The notes under the pieces: generated by a model
The model's database searches: none
Told to the model about the DNA's origin: nothing
Seen by the model: the letters and a program-made list of their open reading frames with translations, nothing else
NCBI GenBank assembly: GCA_947450695.1
Contig: CANFWV010000015.1
Location: 1 to 55,589, forward strand
DNA: 55,589 nucleotides
From: Comamonadaceae bacterium
Lineage (GTDB): Bacteria > Pseudomonadota > Gammaproteobacteria > Burkholderiales > Burkholderiaceae_C
Reading direction: 5' to 3'
Made by a program: the position numbers and the translations under genes
Shown here: positions 1 to 8,359 of the stretch, in pieces
Position numbering within the stretch: the first letter of the stretch is position 1
Layout: the number at the start of each line of letters is the position of its first letter

Positions 1-1
1 C

Positions 2-1024
2 TCCATCACGCAGTCATTGCTGTGGGCTGACAACATGACGCACAAGCGCAAGTTGCTGGACCACTGGTTGCGTGACACGACCATCAACCAAGCCGTGGTG
101 TTTGCCTGCACGCAGGTTGAGTGCGACGGCCTGGCCAATGATCTGGTGCAAGAAGGCTTCAGTGCCGTGGCACTGCATGGCGCTTTGAGCCAAGGTTTGC
201 GCAATCGCCGTCTGATGGCTTTCCGTGATGGACGCGTTCAAATTCTGGTTGCTACCGACGTCGCCGCCCGTGGTCTGGACGTCCCAACGATCACCCACGT
301 GATCAACTACGGCCTGCCGATGAAAGCCGAAGACTACACCCACCGTATCGGCCGTACCGGCCGTGCGGGTCGCAGTGGTCAGGCGATCACGATTGCCGAG
401 TTCCGCGATCGTCGCAAGATCGGTGAAATCGAGCAGTTCACACACCAAACTTTCAAGCCAAGCATTGTTGTCGGTCTGGAGCCGCAACAGCGTGCCCCGG
501 CCGCTGAGCGTCCACGTGGCAACTTCAGCAACGGTCCTGACCGTGGCGGTCGCAGCTTCGGTGGTGGTGGTGGCTATGCAGGTCGCAAGCCAGCTGGCGG
601 CGGTTTCGGTGGTGGTGGCGGCTTCGGCGGCAACCGCAACGACCGTGGTGGTGACCGTGGCAATGACCGCGCTCCTTTCCAGGCTCAACAAGGCAATGGC
701 TTTGGTGATCGCAACTTCGCAGACCGCGCACCGCGCCGTCCTGACGACCGCAACTTCGGTGGCGGTCAAGGCGGCCATGGTGGTAACTTTGGCGGCGGCA
801 ACGGTGGAAATTTTGGCGGTGGAGGTAACTTCGCTCCCCGTGAAGAACGCAGCTTTGCGCCCCGCGAAGACCGTAACTTCGGCGCGCGCAACGAAGGTTT
901 CGCACCACGTCCTGACTTTGCTGCTCGCAAGCCCGGTGGCTTTGCTAAGCCAGCAGGCAAGGTCTTCGTGCCCCGCGATGCCGCAAAAAAGGCTGGTAAA
1001 TTTTCCAAGCTAGCACGCGACTGA
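2..1024 (+). CDS. rhlE: DEAD-box ATP-dependent RNA helicase, RhlE type (3' part only)
   Basis: The reading frame is open from the window edge, so the N-terminal RecA domain with the Walker A and DEAD motifs lies outside. What remains is the helicase C-terminal RecA domain: VFACTQVECDGLAN, then LVATDVAARGLDVPTITHVINYGLP (motifs IV-V in two parts) and HRIGRTGRAGRSG (motif VI). The family unwinds short RNA duplexes in ribosome assembly and mRNA turnover. From about residue 165 of the visible part the protein turns into a long Gly/Arg/Asn/Phe-rich tail with many GGGG, RGG and NFGG units, ending in a basic segment. Such tails are typical of RhlE-like helicases of Burkholderiales and bind RNA. A terminator follows at once. 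The helicase call is firm; the exact paralogue is an inference. Confidence 0.9.
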   Translation, partial: SITQSLLWADNMTHKRKLLDHWLRDTTINQAVVFACTQVECDGLANDLVQEGFSAVALHGALSQGLRNRRLMAFRDGRVQILVATDVAARGLDVPTITHVINYGLPMKAEDYTHRIGRTGRAGRSGQAITIAEFRDRRKIGEIEQFTHQTFKPSIVVGLEPQQRAPAAERPRGNFSNGPDRGGRSFGGGGGYAGRKPAGGGFGGGGGFGGNRNDRGGDRGNDRAPFQAQQGNGFGDRNFADRAPRRPDDRNFGGGQGGHGGNFGGGNGGNFGGGGNFAPREERSFAPREDRNFGARNEGFAPRPDFAARKPGGFAKPAGKVFVPRDAAKKAGKFSKLARD

Positions 1025-1069
1025 GTTTGACCCTGGGTTAACTGCCCAGTCGGTTTGACAAGTTCAAAG

Positions 1070-1105
1070 GCCGCTGCCAACCGAAAGGTTAGCAGCGGCT
1101 TTTTT
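1070..1105 (+). terminator. Rho-independent terminator of the helicase gene
   Basis: A 13-bp stem (GCCGCTGCCAACC with GGTTAGCAGCGGC, one mismatch) closes a GAAA tetraloop and is followed by six T on the plus strand. It lies 45 bases after the helicase stop codon. The left flank is not A-rich, so it should not stop transcripts of the convergent Bug gene well. Confidence 0.92.
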
Positions 1106-1113
1106 ATGGGCCA

Positions 1114-2082
1114 TCACTCCAGCTTGATGCCAGTGTCTTTCACGACTTTGCCCCAACGGAGCATTTCTTTGGCCATGTAATCATTCATGGCTTCTGGTGT
1201 TGAGTGCGTCACCTCGACACCCGCTTTGTAAAGTGCATCACGGGTTTCGGGATGACTCATTGCCTTGTCGATTTCTGCATTGAGTTTGTTGACGATCTCA
1301 CGCGGCGTTCCTGCAGGTGCCAGCAGGGCCAGCCAGACTGAGGCTTCGTAGCCCGGCACACCGGCTTCTTGCAGTGTCGGCACATCCGGCAGTTGTGGAA
1401 TGCGCTTGGCCGTGGTCACCGCCAAGGCGCGGAGTCGCCCCTGTGGCACCTGTGACAGCGCATTCGGAACCCCAGCAAAGCTGCTTTCGACGACACCTGC
1501 TACGAGGTCATTGGCTGCGCCGCTGCTGCCTTTGTAGGGAACGTGTTTGAGAGGTGCGCCAGTCATGGCGACAAACAAGCCACCCATTAAATGCTGAGAG
1601 CTGCCATTGCCTGATGATGCGTAATGAATGGTGTCGGGCGCAGCCTTGGCCAGAGCGATGAACTCCTTGACATTGGTGGCCGCAACTTTGGGATTGACGA
1701 GCAACACATACGGCGAGTCCACCAGCTTGCTCACAGCTGTAAAACTTTTCAGCGGATCATAGGGAATGCTTTTGTAGATCCATGGGCTGATCACGTGGGT
1801 GGTCGAAACCATGACCAAGGTGTAGCCGTCTGGTGCCGACTTGGCGACAAAGTCAGTGCCGATGATAGAGCCGGCGCCAGCCTTGTTTTCGATCACGAAC
1901 TGCTGGCCCATCGCCATTGATAAGCGCTGACTGAGGATGCGGGCAACTACATCTGTGAACCCGCCTGGCGCAAACGGCACCACCAGCCTGACCGGTTTGT
2001 TGGGATAGGCTTGGGCATGAGCCGTCGTGAATGAGCTTGCGCAGAGTGCCACAACGAGGAGTGATCTGGCAAAAAATTTCAT
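1114..2082 (-). CDS. Bug/TctC family periplasmic solute-binding receptor
   Basis: This 322-residue protein starts with a Sec signal peptide (KFFARSLLVVALCASSFTTAHAQA, written here as two overlapping parts of a 24-residue leader, cleavage after AHAQ). The mature part shows Bug/TctC marks: YPNKPVRLVVPFAPGG near the N-terminus, ENKAGAGSIIGTDFVA, and PDVPTLQEAGVPG in the C-terminal half. These receptors bind small carboxylates or related metabolites in the periplasm, and many act without dedicated tctAB permease genes, which are absent here too. It lies 3 bp downstream of the alpha/beta hydrolase gene on the same strand, so the two are probably cotranscribed. The ligand cannot be read from the sequence. 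Confidence 0.92.
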   Translation of the reverse strand: MKFFARSLLVVALCASSFTTAHAQAYPNKPVRLVVPFAPGGFTDVVARILSQRLSMAMGQQFVIENKAGAGSIIGTDFVAKSAPDGYTLVMVSTTHVISPWIYKSIPYDPLKSFTAVSKLVDSPYVLLVNPKVAATNVKEFIALAKAAPDTIHYASSGNGSSQHLMGGLFVAMTGAPLKHVPYKGSSGAANDLVAGVVESSFAGVPNALSQVPQGRLRALAVTTAKRIPQLPDVPTLQEAGVPGYEASVWLALLAPAGTPREIVNKLNAEIDKAMSHPETRDALYKAGVEVTHSTPEAMNDYMAKEMLRWGKVVKDTGIKLE

Positions 2083-2085
2083 CCG

Positions 2086-3000
2086 TTAACCCTTGTACGC
2101 AGGCTCTGGCATGGTGTAAAAACTGTTCAGGATGTGATAGACCATCATGTAGTTTTTTTGCTGGAAGCTGGCGTGTGAGATGCCGCGCATGACGCTAAAC
2201 TGCTTGTTCATGTTGGGCAATAATTTGTAAAAATCGATCAGATCATCCATGCCGGCAATGCCGTCGTACTCGCCGCGCAAGATGATCGATGGGACTGTTA
2301 TTTTCTTCGGATCCAGCAGCGGCAGTTTGGAGCACATGTCGACATAGGTGCCCGTGGGCATAGAGTCGTCCAGCGTCAGGATGGCGTCTGCAAAAGCGTT
2401 GACGGTCACAGGGTCTGTAGTGTCCGGGTGGTCGCGCTTGAAAATGCTATGAACAAAATCTCGATCAATCGGACGACGATTCTGCGCCAGAAATTCAGGC
2501 AATTTTTTCTTGCGTTGCTCCAGCGTGTGGCTGCCTTCACCTGTCCAAACAAAAGCGTCCAGCGCCAGCTTGGCGACGCGTTCCGGATGCCGCTCGGTGA
2601 AGAGTGCCGCTTTCAAAGCGCCCGATGAAATGCCATACATCAGCAAGGAGGTAGCACCTGTTTTATCCAAAATATACTGGCTACCGACGGCCAAGTCGTC
2701 AGCGCCGTTACTGATATCAAAATTAATGTTGCGGTGTTTGTCAGAGCGGCCATAGCCTTCGTTGTCCATGGTCCAGGTGTCAAAACCGTGGTCAGAAAAC
2801 CAGTCCATGGCGGATGAGTAAGGGCGGCCCGGAACATGCAGGTCAAAGGTCGGCTGTGAGGCCATCGACGAGCCGTGTACAAAAAATATGGTGCCGGCAT
2901 GCGGCACTTTAGGCGAGGCTTTTTTCTCCCACATGAAGAGCCGAATATCACCCTTGTGAATCCAGTGTTCTATGCCGCCAGTCCATGTCACATCACTCAT
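2086..3000 (-). CDS. alpha/beta-hydrolase fold protein
   Basis: The start at 3000 (MSDVTWTGG) gives 304 residues and has AGGA 6-9 bases upstream; the frame is open 49 codons further but that part looks non-coding. The fold's elements are present: an oxyanion segment FFVHGSSM (about 39-46), the nucleophile elbow GISSG with Ser125, an acid in RGEYDGIA and a histidine in GISHASFQ. No signal peptide, so cytoplasmic. It shares an operon with the Bug receptor gene 3 bp downstream, suggesting that it hydrolyses an ester, lactone or C-C bond in the imported compound or a derivative. The substrate is unknown. Confidence 0.88.
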   Translation of the reverse strand: MSDVTWTGGIEHWIHKGDIRLFMWEKKASPKVPHAGTIFFVHGSSMASQPTFDLHVPGRPYSSAMDWFSDHGFDTWTMDNEGYGRSDKHRNINFDISNGADDLAVGSQYILDKTGATSLLMYGISSGALKAALFTERHPERVAKLALDAFVWTGEGSHTLEQRKKKLPEFLAQNRRPIDRDFVHSIFKRDHPDTTDPVTVNAFADAILTLDDSMPTGTYVDMCSKLPLLDPKKITVPSIILRGEYDGIAGMDDLIDFYKLLPNMNKQFSVMRGISHASFQQKNYMMVYHILNSFYTMPEPAYKG

Positions 3001-3103
3001 TTTGTTTCCTTGTATAGCGTCGTTATACGCCTTGGTCTTGATCGCTCGATTATTACCAACCGAAGGCTTTGGGACGCGGTCTTGTGCGTCGTTTAAGGGA
3101 AAA

Positions 3104-3230
3104 CACTTGTGCAAAATCCGGAAATAAAATGTGCAAAAAGTACGCATTCACAATGCAATTTGTTTTTGAAATAGATGCCTCGATTTATTGCGATTGATAT
3201 CGATGTATGTTTACATCAAAGCACTTGTGC
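3104..3230. promoter_or_regulatory. Divergent intergenic region with a repeated CACTTGTGC motif
   Basis: The 266-bp gap between two divergent hydrolase genes contains CACTTGTGC twice in the same orientation, at 3104-3112 and 3222-3230. The second copy is a GCAC-TT-GTGC dyad. GTGCAAAA also occurs twice, at 3109-3116 and 3131-3138. The middle is AT-rich, unlike the coding flanks. It may be the control region for both genes. No regulator gene lies next to it. Confidence 0.35.
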
Positions 3231-3266
3231 CAAGATGTCAATCTGAATCGTTCAAGGAATCTCCGC

Positions 3267-4154
3267 ATGTCTAAAGCAAATGCACTATTTGATCCGGTCT
3301 GGCTAGACCGCATGTACAACAACCGCGCACTCGTGCCGGACCATGCGCGTTATTTCGCCCGCTGGACAGACGGCTCTCGTCTGGCGCGACAAAATCAAGA
3401 CTGTGACATTGATCTGCCTTACGGCGAGAGTTCTGGTGAAAGGCTCGATGTATTTCCCGCAGTCGGGAGCCAGCTTTCAACTCGTTCTGGCGCTCCCGTG
3501 CTGGTGTTCATCCATGGGGGTTATTGGCGCTCACTAGACAAGGCGGATCAGTCTTTTTTGGCTCCGGCACTGATCGCCGCCGGTGCTTGCGTGGTGGTGC
3601 CGAATTACGACCTGTGCCCAGCAGTGAGCATTCCCGACATCACACTCCAGATGGTCAAGGCGTTGGCTTGGACCTACCGGCATGTGGCTGAGTTTGGCGG
3701 TGACCCCAATCGCATTACTGTGGTTGGACACTCAGCCGGTGGTCAATTGGCAGCCATGCTGCTGACATGCCAATGGTCGCAGTGGGCAGACGACTTACCG
3801 GCCGATTTGGTGAAAAATGCGTTGTCGATTTCAGGCTTGTATGAGCTGGAGTCGATGATGCATGCGCCTTTCGTGAAGGACGATCTGCGCTTGACGCACG
3901 CACAGGTGTTGCAAGCCAGTCCGGCGTGGCTGCCAGCACCGCGTCACGGTCTGCTTTATAGCGTGGCGGGTGCTGATGAAAGCGCAGAATTTATGCGGCA
4001 CAACGCGTTGATCCAGATCGCCTGGGGCAAAAAGGTCGTGCCGGTGAGCGAAGCTCTGCCCAGCCTGAACCATTTCAGCATTGTTGACGCGCTGGCAGAT
4101 CCCAAGCATCGCTTGCACTCACTGGCTTTGCAGTTGCTCAAAAAGACAGCCTGA
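3267..4154 (+). CDS. alpha/beta-hydrolase esterase, kynurenine-formamidase-like
   Basis: The start at 3267 (MSKANALFDP) is preceded by AAGGA at 3254-3258, giving 295 residues. HGGYW (83-87) is the oxyanion signature of hormone-sensitive-lipase and arylformamidase-like esterases, GHSAGG carries the nucleophile Ser156, and GADESAEF and LNHFSI carry the likely acid and histidine. The N-terminal YNNRALVPDHARYFARW resembles bacterial arylformamidase-like proteins. No kynurenine pathway gene is nearby, so the natural substrate is open. The stop lies 4 bp from the stop of the convergent dehydrogenase gene. Confidence 0.88.
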   Translation: MSKANALFDPVWLDRMYNNRALVPDHARYFARWTDGSRLARQNQDCDIDLPYGESSGERLDVFPAVGSQLSTRSGAPVLVFIHGGYWRSLDKADQSFLAPALIAAGACVVVPNYDLCPAVSIPDITLQMVKALAWTYRHVAEFGGDPNRITVVGHSAGGQLAAMLLTCQWSQWADDLPADLVKNALSISGLYELESMMHAPFVKDDLRLTHAQVLQASPAWLPAPRHGLLYSVAGADESAEFMRHNALIQIAWGKKVVPVSEALPSLNHFSIVDALADPKHRLHSLALQLLKKTA

Positions 4155-4158
4155 AATA

Positions 4159-5517
4159 TTAGGCGGCTTTTTTGACCACTGGCGCAAACATGTTTTCCAT
4201 CTCATTGCGCACTTTGTAGGCCGATGTCGAGGTGTCCATCGCCACGTCGGACCAAGTCAAGCTCTGGCCTTTTTTGACGCCACGCACGACCTTGACGTTG
4301 TGCGCCAGACCCAGCGGCAGGCCGCCCATTTTGACGGAGGTGTCGGCTGGCAACAGCTTGCCCCAGACCGTGTAGCCGCCTTCGCCGTCGAGCATGTCGC
4401 CCGGCTGGAGATCGCGTTTGGCGGTTGCCACCACGTCGGCGTTCCAACAGGTGGCAACACCGGTCGGTTCGCCGCGCAGCGCAACGCTGGCGACGGACAC
4501 GCCGACTTCGAGTCCGATCAAATGCCAGCGCTTGTACAGGGTGAAGTAACGGCCGCTCGGGTCGGTGTGCGCGTTGTACTCTTCAAAGCAATTCTTGATG
4601 TAATCGGTCTCGGCTTCTACCGTGACCCAGACGCCCATTCGGATGTCGTAAGGAATTTTTCGACCATTGGCTTCGAGCGAGGAAATGACTTCGACCATGC
4701 CCTTGCGCTCTAGCACGCCGCCTTCGCTGATCGGCCGGGTGACGAAGGGAATGTCTTCGACGCTGGCGGGCGGGTAGAGCAGGCCGTTGCTTGGCACCGT
4801 CAAGCCTGTGGCATTGGCCACGGCGGTGGACTCGATTGACGGTTTCGAGCCATCCAGAAAGCTGTTGAACATCTTTGGGTTCAGGCCGCCGCGCACCGCT
4901 TGCTCGGGTGTCAAACCGTAGTTCTCCCAAACGGTTTCGGGTGTCGATTCTGAAAAATGCGGCAACCATTTGTGGCCGCGTCCGGCTGCGACAACAGGAA
5001 ATCCGCAGGTGCGTGCCCAGTCGACCAGATCGCAAATTAAGGCGGGCTGATCTCCAAAGGCGAGTGAATAAACCACACCGGCTTCAGCTGCCTTGCGTGC
5101 CAGCAGCGGGCCGCAAAAAGCGTCGGCCTCCACCGTCACGTTGACCACATGCTTACCGTACGCAAATGCCTTCAAGCAATGTTCGACAGCGGCAATCGGG
5201 TTGCCGGTGCATTCAACAATGATGTCGATCAACGGATTGGAAACCACCGCTTGCCAGTCTTCGGTGATCCAGGTCGCACCAGTTTTGATGGCTTCTTGCG
5301 CCGTTTTGGCTTGCGTCATCTCTGGTTTCCAGCCGACCCTGGCGAGGTTCACGCGTGCCGTGTCGGGCGACAGGTCGGCAATGGCCACCAAATGCACGCC
5401 GGGCGTTCTGGGAATTTGCGCCAAGTACATGGAGCCGAATTTGCCGGCACCGATCAGGCCGATGCGGATCGGTTTGTTGTCTGCTGCGCGTTGTTGGAGT
5501 TTGGTGTAAAGGTTCAT
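4159..5517 (-). CDS. NAD(P)-dependent homoserine-dehydrogenase-like oxidoreductase with C-terminal SAF domain (COG4091)
   Basis: This 452-residue protein has an N-terminal Rossmann motif (IRIGLIGAGKFG, about 17-28, then VAIADLSP). The middle resembles homoserine dehydrogenase-like enzymes (IIVECTGNPIAAVEHCLKA). The C-terminal part (KRDLQPGDMLDGEGGYTVWGKLLPA) looks like a SAF domain, for which such genes are often mis-named after FlgA. COG4091 proteins are common in soil bacteria and largely uncharacterised. It is the last gene of a regulator-dioxygenase-dehydrogenase operon, 23 bp after the dioxygenase gene, so it probably oxidises the hydroxylated product or a follow-up aldehyde or alcohol. 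The substrate is unknown. Confidence 0.85.
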   Translation of the reverse strand: MNLYTKLQQRAADNKPIRIGLIGAGKFGSMYLAQIPRTPGVHLVAIADLSPDTARVNLARVGWKPEMTQAKTAQEAIKTGATWITEDWQAVVSNPLIDIIVECTGNPIAAVEHCLKAFAYGKHVVNVTVEADAFCGPLLARKAAEAGVVYSLAFGDQPALICDLVDWARTCGFPVVAAGRGHKWLPHFSESTPETVWENYGLTPEQAVRGGLNPKMFNSFLDGSKPSIESTAVANATGLTVPSNGLLYPPASVEDIPFVTRPISEGGVLERKGMVEVISSLEANGRKIPYDIRMGVWVTVEAETDYIKNCFEEYNAHTDPSGRYFTLYKRWHLIGLEVGVSVASVALRGEPTGVATCWNADVVATAKRDLQPGDMLDGEGGYTVWGKLLPADTSVKMGGLPLGLAHNVKVVRGVKKGQSLTWSDVAMDTSTSAYKVRNEMENMFAPVVKKAA

Positions 5518-5540
5518 GGGTCAAAAATGGGTGATGAGGT

Positions 5541-6422
5541 TCAAGCGGCTTTGCGTTCGTCTTCGATGGTGTCCATCGACGTTTGTAAGGCGCTGGCTGG
5601 GACGCCGTTTTTCCACGGCAGGTCGACCGGGTAGCTGTTGACCAAGCAGTCGTCGGGCAGGCAACTGATCGGTGTGAAGTCGCGGTGCGCAATGTATTCA
5701 GGGCGCTTGTGGCGGCGAATGTGGTTGCTGACCGCGCACAAGCTGAGGTAGACGCTGACGCGGTTGAACGGTGACAGGTTGCTCCCCGATGCATGCACCA
5801 AGCAGGAGTGAAACAAAATCATCGAGCCAGCCGGCCCTTTGGGGCTGACGATGCCGCCTTCCTTGCCGCCGGCGCGCTGCACCAGTTGGCGGATCAAGTC
5901 GTTATCGACCGTCCACAGCGGGTAGCTGGTGGTGGTCAGGTCGTGCTTGGCATCGACCACGCCTTTTTTATGGCTGCCCGGAATGAACATCAGTGGGCCG
6001 TTGTGCTCTGTCACATCGTCCAAAAAAATGGCCACGTTCATCGCCCGTTCGGTCGGCATCTGGTCATCGTTCAGCCAGGTGCCGTAATCTTGGTGCCACT
6101 GCCAGACATCGCCCTCAAACGCCATCTTGCCGTTGATCTTGAACTGGTGCATGTAGAGTTCTTCACCGAGCAAGTCTTGCACGGGTTCGATCATGCGAGG
6201 GTGCCGTCCGAGCTTGGCAAAAGGCTCGCTGTACATGTGCGCGGCGAAGTTGGTGCGCACCGCCTCTTTGCCTTTTTCGCGGATGTTGTAGTCCTCGCGT
6301 CGGCTGTATAGCTCGGGCACGGCATCGTTCAGGGTCTGGGTTTCTTCCGGTGTGAACAGGCCGGGAAAAAACAGGTAACCGTCACGGTCAAATTGCTCTA
6401 GTTGTTCAGGGGTCAGCTTCAT
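5541..6422 (-). CDS. Fe(II)/2-oxoglutarate dioxygenase, PhyH family, ectoine-hydroxylase-like
   Basis: The start at 6422 (MKLTPEQLEQFDRDGY) has AAGGAG 8 bases upstream, giving 293 residues. The iron triad His110-x-Asp112 (WQWHQDYGTW) and His210 (HSCLVHASGSN) is complete, and Arg221 is placed to bind 2-oxoglutarate. The core WHQDYGTW followed by QMPTERAMNVAIFLDD and NGPLMFIPGSH resembles the EctD branch of the family, which hydroxylates small zwitterionic solutes. No ectABC or doe genes are near, so ectoine is not implied. It is the middle gene of a three-gene operon under a GntR/FCD regulator. The hydroxylase call is firm; the substrate is unknown. Confidence 0.88.
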   Translation of the reverse strand: MKLTPEQLEQFDRDGYLFFPGLFTPEETQTLNDAVPELYSRREDYNIREKGKEAVRTNFAAHMYSEPFAKLGRHPRMIEPVQDLLGEELYMHQFKINGKMAFEGDVWQWHQDYGTWLNDDQMPTERAMNVAIFLDDVTEHNGPLMFIPGSHKKGVVDAKHDLTTTSYPLWTVDNDLIRQLVQRAGGKEGGIVSPKGPAGSMILFHSCLVHASGSNLSPFNRVSVYLSLCAVSNHIRRHKRPEYIAHRDFTPISCLPDDCLVNSYPVDLPWKNGVPASALQTSMDTIEDERKAA

Positions 6423-6447
6423 TGACTTGTCTCCTTGGGATGGTCTT

Positions 6448-7155
6448 TTAGGGGTTCGGTGAAAGGGTCTGGGTCGCACACGGTGCGGCCGGCTGGGGCT
6501 GGGCGCTGGCCAGCAGTCGGGCTAAGTTGCGGCTCGCGTCTTCGCCGTGCTGGCGACTCAGCGATTCGGCCAGCTCTGCATCGCCGGTTGCAATGGCATG
6601 GGCAATTTTTTCGTGTTCATCCCAGATGGATTCACGCATGGTCGACAGTTGCAAGACGGCGCCCATGGCCCGGCGGATGTGCTGCCAATGCAACTGCGCA
6701 CTCTGGGCAATCAGCGGGTTGCCGGATGCCGCATAAATCGCGTTGTGAAAGTCTGCGTCGGCGGCCATCATGGCTTTGACATCTTGACTGTGGGTGGCGA
6801 GTCGGCCTTGACGAATCAGCTCGGGGTCTATGATTGCATGTGCTTGGGCGGCGAGTCGTGCTGCCAAGGCATCGAGGGCGCAGCGGATTTGGTAAACCTG
6901 ACCTAGCCAGACGCCGTCCAGCGGTGCCACCAGCAGGCCACGTCCTGGCGCGTCCAACACAAAGCCGTCTTTTTTCAGCAGCCGTAGCGCCAGTAGAACT
7001 GGCTGCCGTGACACCGCCAATTGCTCGGCGACTTCTTCCTGCGTGATGCGGCTGCCCGGCGCCAGCGTTCCCTCACTGATGGCGTCCAACAAGCTGCGGT
7101 AGACCTGGTCAACCAAGTCTGGCGTGGATTCAATTTTGATGAGATGGGATGCCAT
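6448..7155 (-). CDS. GntR family transcriptional regulator, FadR/FCD subfamily
   Basis: This 235-residue protein has an N-terminal winged helix (DQVYRSLLDAISEGTLAPG, then TQEEVAEQLAVSRQPVLLAL) and a C-terminal all-helical FCD ligand domain. That domain has acidic and histidine residues suited to metal binding (DADFHNAIYAASGNP, and ESIWDEHEKIAHAIATGD). FCD regulators usually repress a nearby catabolic operon until they bind an organic acid. The dioxygenase gene follows after 25 bp. The start codon has no Shine-Dalgarno sequence because a 28-bp palindrome abuts it, so the mRNA may be leaderless. The frame offers no upstream alternative start. Confidence 0.9.
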   Translation of the reverse strand: MASHLIKIESTPDLVDQVYRSLLDAISEGTLAPGSRITQEEVAEQLAVSRQPVLLALRLLKKDGFVLDAPGRGLLVAPLDGVWLGQVYQIRCALDALAARLAAQAHAIIDPELIRQGRLATHSQDVKAMMAADADFHNAIYAASGNPLIAQSAQLHWQHIRRAMGAVLQLSTMRESIWDEHEKIAHAIATGDAELAESLSRQHGEDASRNLARLLASAQPQPAAPCATQTLSPNP

Positions 7156-7183
7156 ATTTGTACTCTGTATACAGAATACAAAT
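7156..7183. promoter_or_regulatory. GntR-type operator touching the regulator start codon
   Basis: The 28 bases form a palindrome with arms ATTTGTA and TACAAAT around a TCTGTATACAGA core; a single base pair breaks the symmetry. TGTATACA cores are typical of FCD-type GntR operators. On the minus strand the core also supplies a TATACA -10-like hexamer 10 bases before the ATG, so bound regulator would cover both promoter and start codon of its own operon. Confidence 0.8.
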
Positions 7184-7230
7184 GAGAACTAACGGCATCA
7201 AGCGGGTTTACCCGACCTGACCAAGCCACG

Positions 7231-7262
7231 CCGTCATGGCGAGCGTAGCGCGGCCATCCATC
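7231..7262. repeat. Single REP-like element downstream of guaC
   Basis: The segment CGTCATGGCGAGCGTAGCG followed by CGGCCATCCA matches the general form of the short dispersed element (TGGCGAGCG-AGCG-GGCCATCCA) seen in many proteobacterial genomes. Only one copy is in the window. It lies between the convergent-facing end of guaC and the gntR promoter. A 6-bp inverted repeat (AGGGGT/ACCCCT, 7265-7286) beside it touches the guaC stop and has no T-run. Confidence 0.45.
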
Positions 7263-7285
7263 TAAGGGGTGCTGCCCTCAACCCC

Positions 7286-8263
7286 TCACATCAGTAAATG
7301 CTCACCAGCGTTGTCCCCGCCCAGCGTCACGTAGTTGACCTTGCGGATGTCCATCAGTTGGGTGCCGCCGGAGTAGCTGATGGAGCTTTGCACGTCTTGC
7401 TCCATCTCGATCAGCGTGTCGGCCAGGGTGCCCTTGATGGGCTCCAAGATACGCTTGCCTTCAACGTGCTTGTACTCGCCCTTGTTGAAGTCGGAGGCGC
7501 TGCCGTAGTACTCCTTGAAGCGCTTGCCGTCTTCAACGACGGTCTGGCCAGGGCTTTCTTCGTGGCCGGCCAGCATCGAGCCAATCATCACCATCGTCGC
7601 GCCAAAGCGGATCGACTTGGCAATGTCGCCATGCTCGCGAATGCCGCCGTCCGCAATGATCGGTTTGGTGGCCACCCGCGCGCACCACTTCAGCGCCGAC
7701 AGCTGCCAGCCGCCCGTACCAAAACCCGTTTTCGTTTTCGTGATGCACACCTTGCCTGGGCCAATGCCCACCTTGGTGGCGTCAGCACCCCAGTTCTCTA
7801 AGTCAATGATGGCTTCAGGTGTGGCTACGTTGCCAGCAATCACGAACGAAGCCGGCAGTTTTGCCTTCAGGTAAGCGATCATATTTTTCACGCTGTCGGC
7901 ATGGCCGTGGGCGATGTCAATGGTGATGTACTCAGGCACTAGACCGAGGACGACTAACTGATCGACAGTCGCATAGTCGGGCGGCTTGACGCCGAGTGAG
8001 ATCGAAGCGTAACTGCCGCGGGCTTTCATGCGCTTGACGAACTCGACGTTGTCGAGATCAAAGCGGTGCATGACGTAAAAGTAGCCGTTATCAGCCATCC
8101 ATGCGCAGATGGATTCGTCCACCACGGTTTTCATGTTGGCGGGCACCACCGGGAGACGAAAACTGCGTCCGCCCAGGGTCACGCTGGCGTCGCATTCCGA
8201 ACGACTCTCGACGCGGCATTTGCGCGGCAGCAGCAAGATGTTGTCGTAGTCAAAAATTTCCAT
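7286..8263 (-). CDS. guaC: GMP reductase
   Basis: GuaC converts GMP to IMP and ammonia with NADPH in purine salvage. The 325-residue length fits the short GMP reductase type rather than the longer IMP dehydrogenase with CBS domains. The (beta/alpha)8 barrel has the catalytic loop [11 protein letters not shown] with Cys173, the preceding ITIDIAHGH and [12 protein letters not shown] strands, the substrate phosphate loop [16 protein letters not shown], and the flap region [27 protein letters not shown] lies about 11 bases upstream of the ATG. The gene diverges from uvrD, and a minus-strand terminator sits in its presumed leader at 8360-8390, which could allow control by attenuation. Confidence 0.93.
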   Translation of the reverse strand: MEIFDYDNILLLPRKCRVESRSECDASVTLGGRSFRLPVVPANMKTVVDESICAWMADNGYFYVMHRFDLDNVEFVKRMKARGSYASISLGVKPPDYATVDQLVVLGLVPEYITIDIAHGHADSVKNMIAYLKAKLPASFVIAGNVATPEAIIDLENWGADATKVGIGPGKVCITKTKTGFGTGGWQLSALKWCARVATKPIIADGGIREHGDIAKSIRFGATMVMIGSMLAGHEESPGQTVVEDGKRFKEYYGSASDFNKGEYKHVEGKRILEPIKGTLADTLIEMEQDVQSSISYSGGTQLMDIRKVNYVTLGGDNAGEHLLM

Positions 8264-8359
8264 GGTCCAAGCTCTCCATCAGTTTGTTTGACACATTGAT
8301 GGGCGCTTGGATCACACCGGTTAATGTCGGGCGGCAGAACGGAGAACTGCGCTAGAAAC

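Noticed and set aside
14..778. Long minus-strand open frame (254 residues) opposite the helicase tail
   Set aside because: It is the antisense of the Gly/Arg repeat DNA, rich in Thr/Ala/Val without any domain, and lies over a certain gene.
5541..6422. Naming the dioxygenase ectD
   Set aside because: It resembles EctD around the iron site, but no ectoine synthesis or breakdown gene is near, and related dioxygenases act on other substrates.
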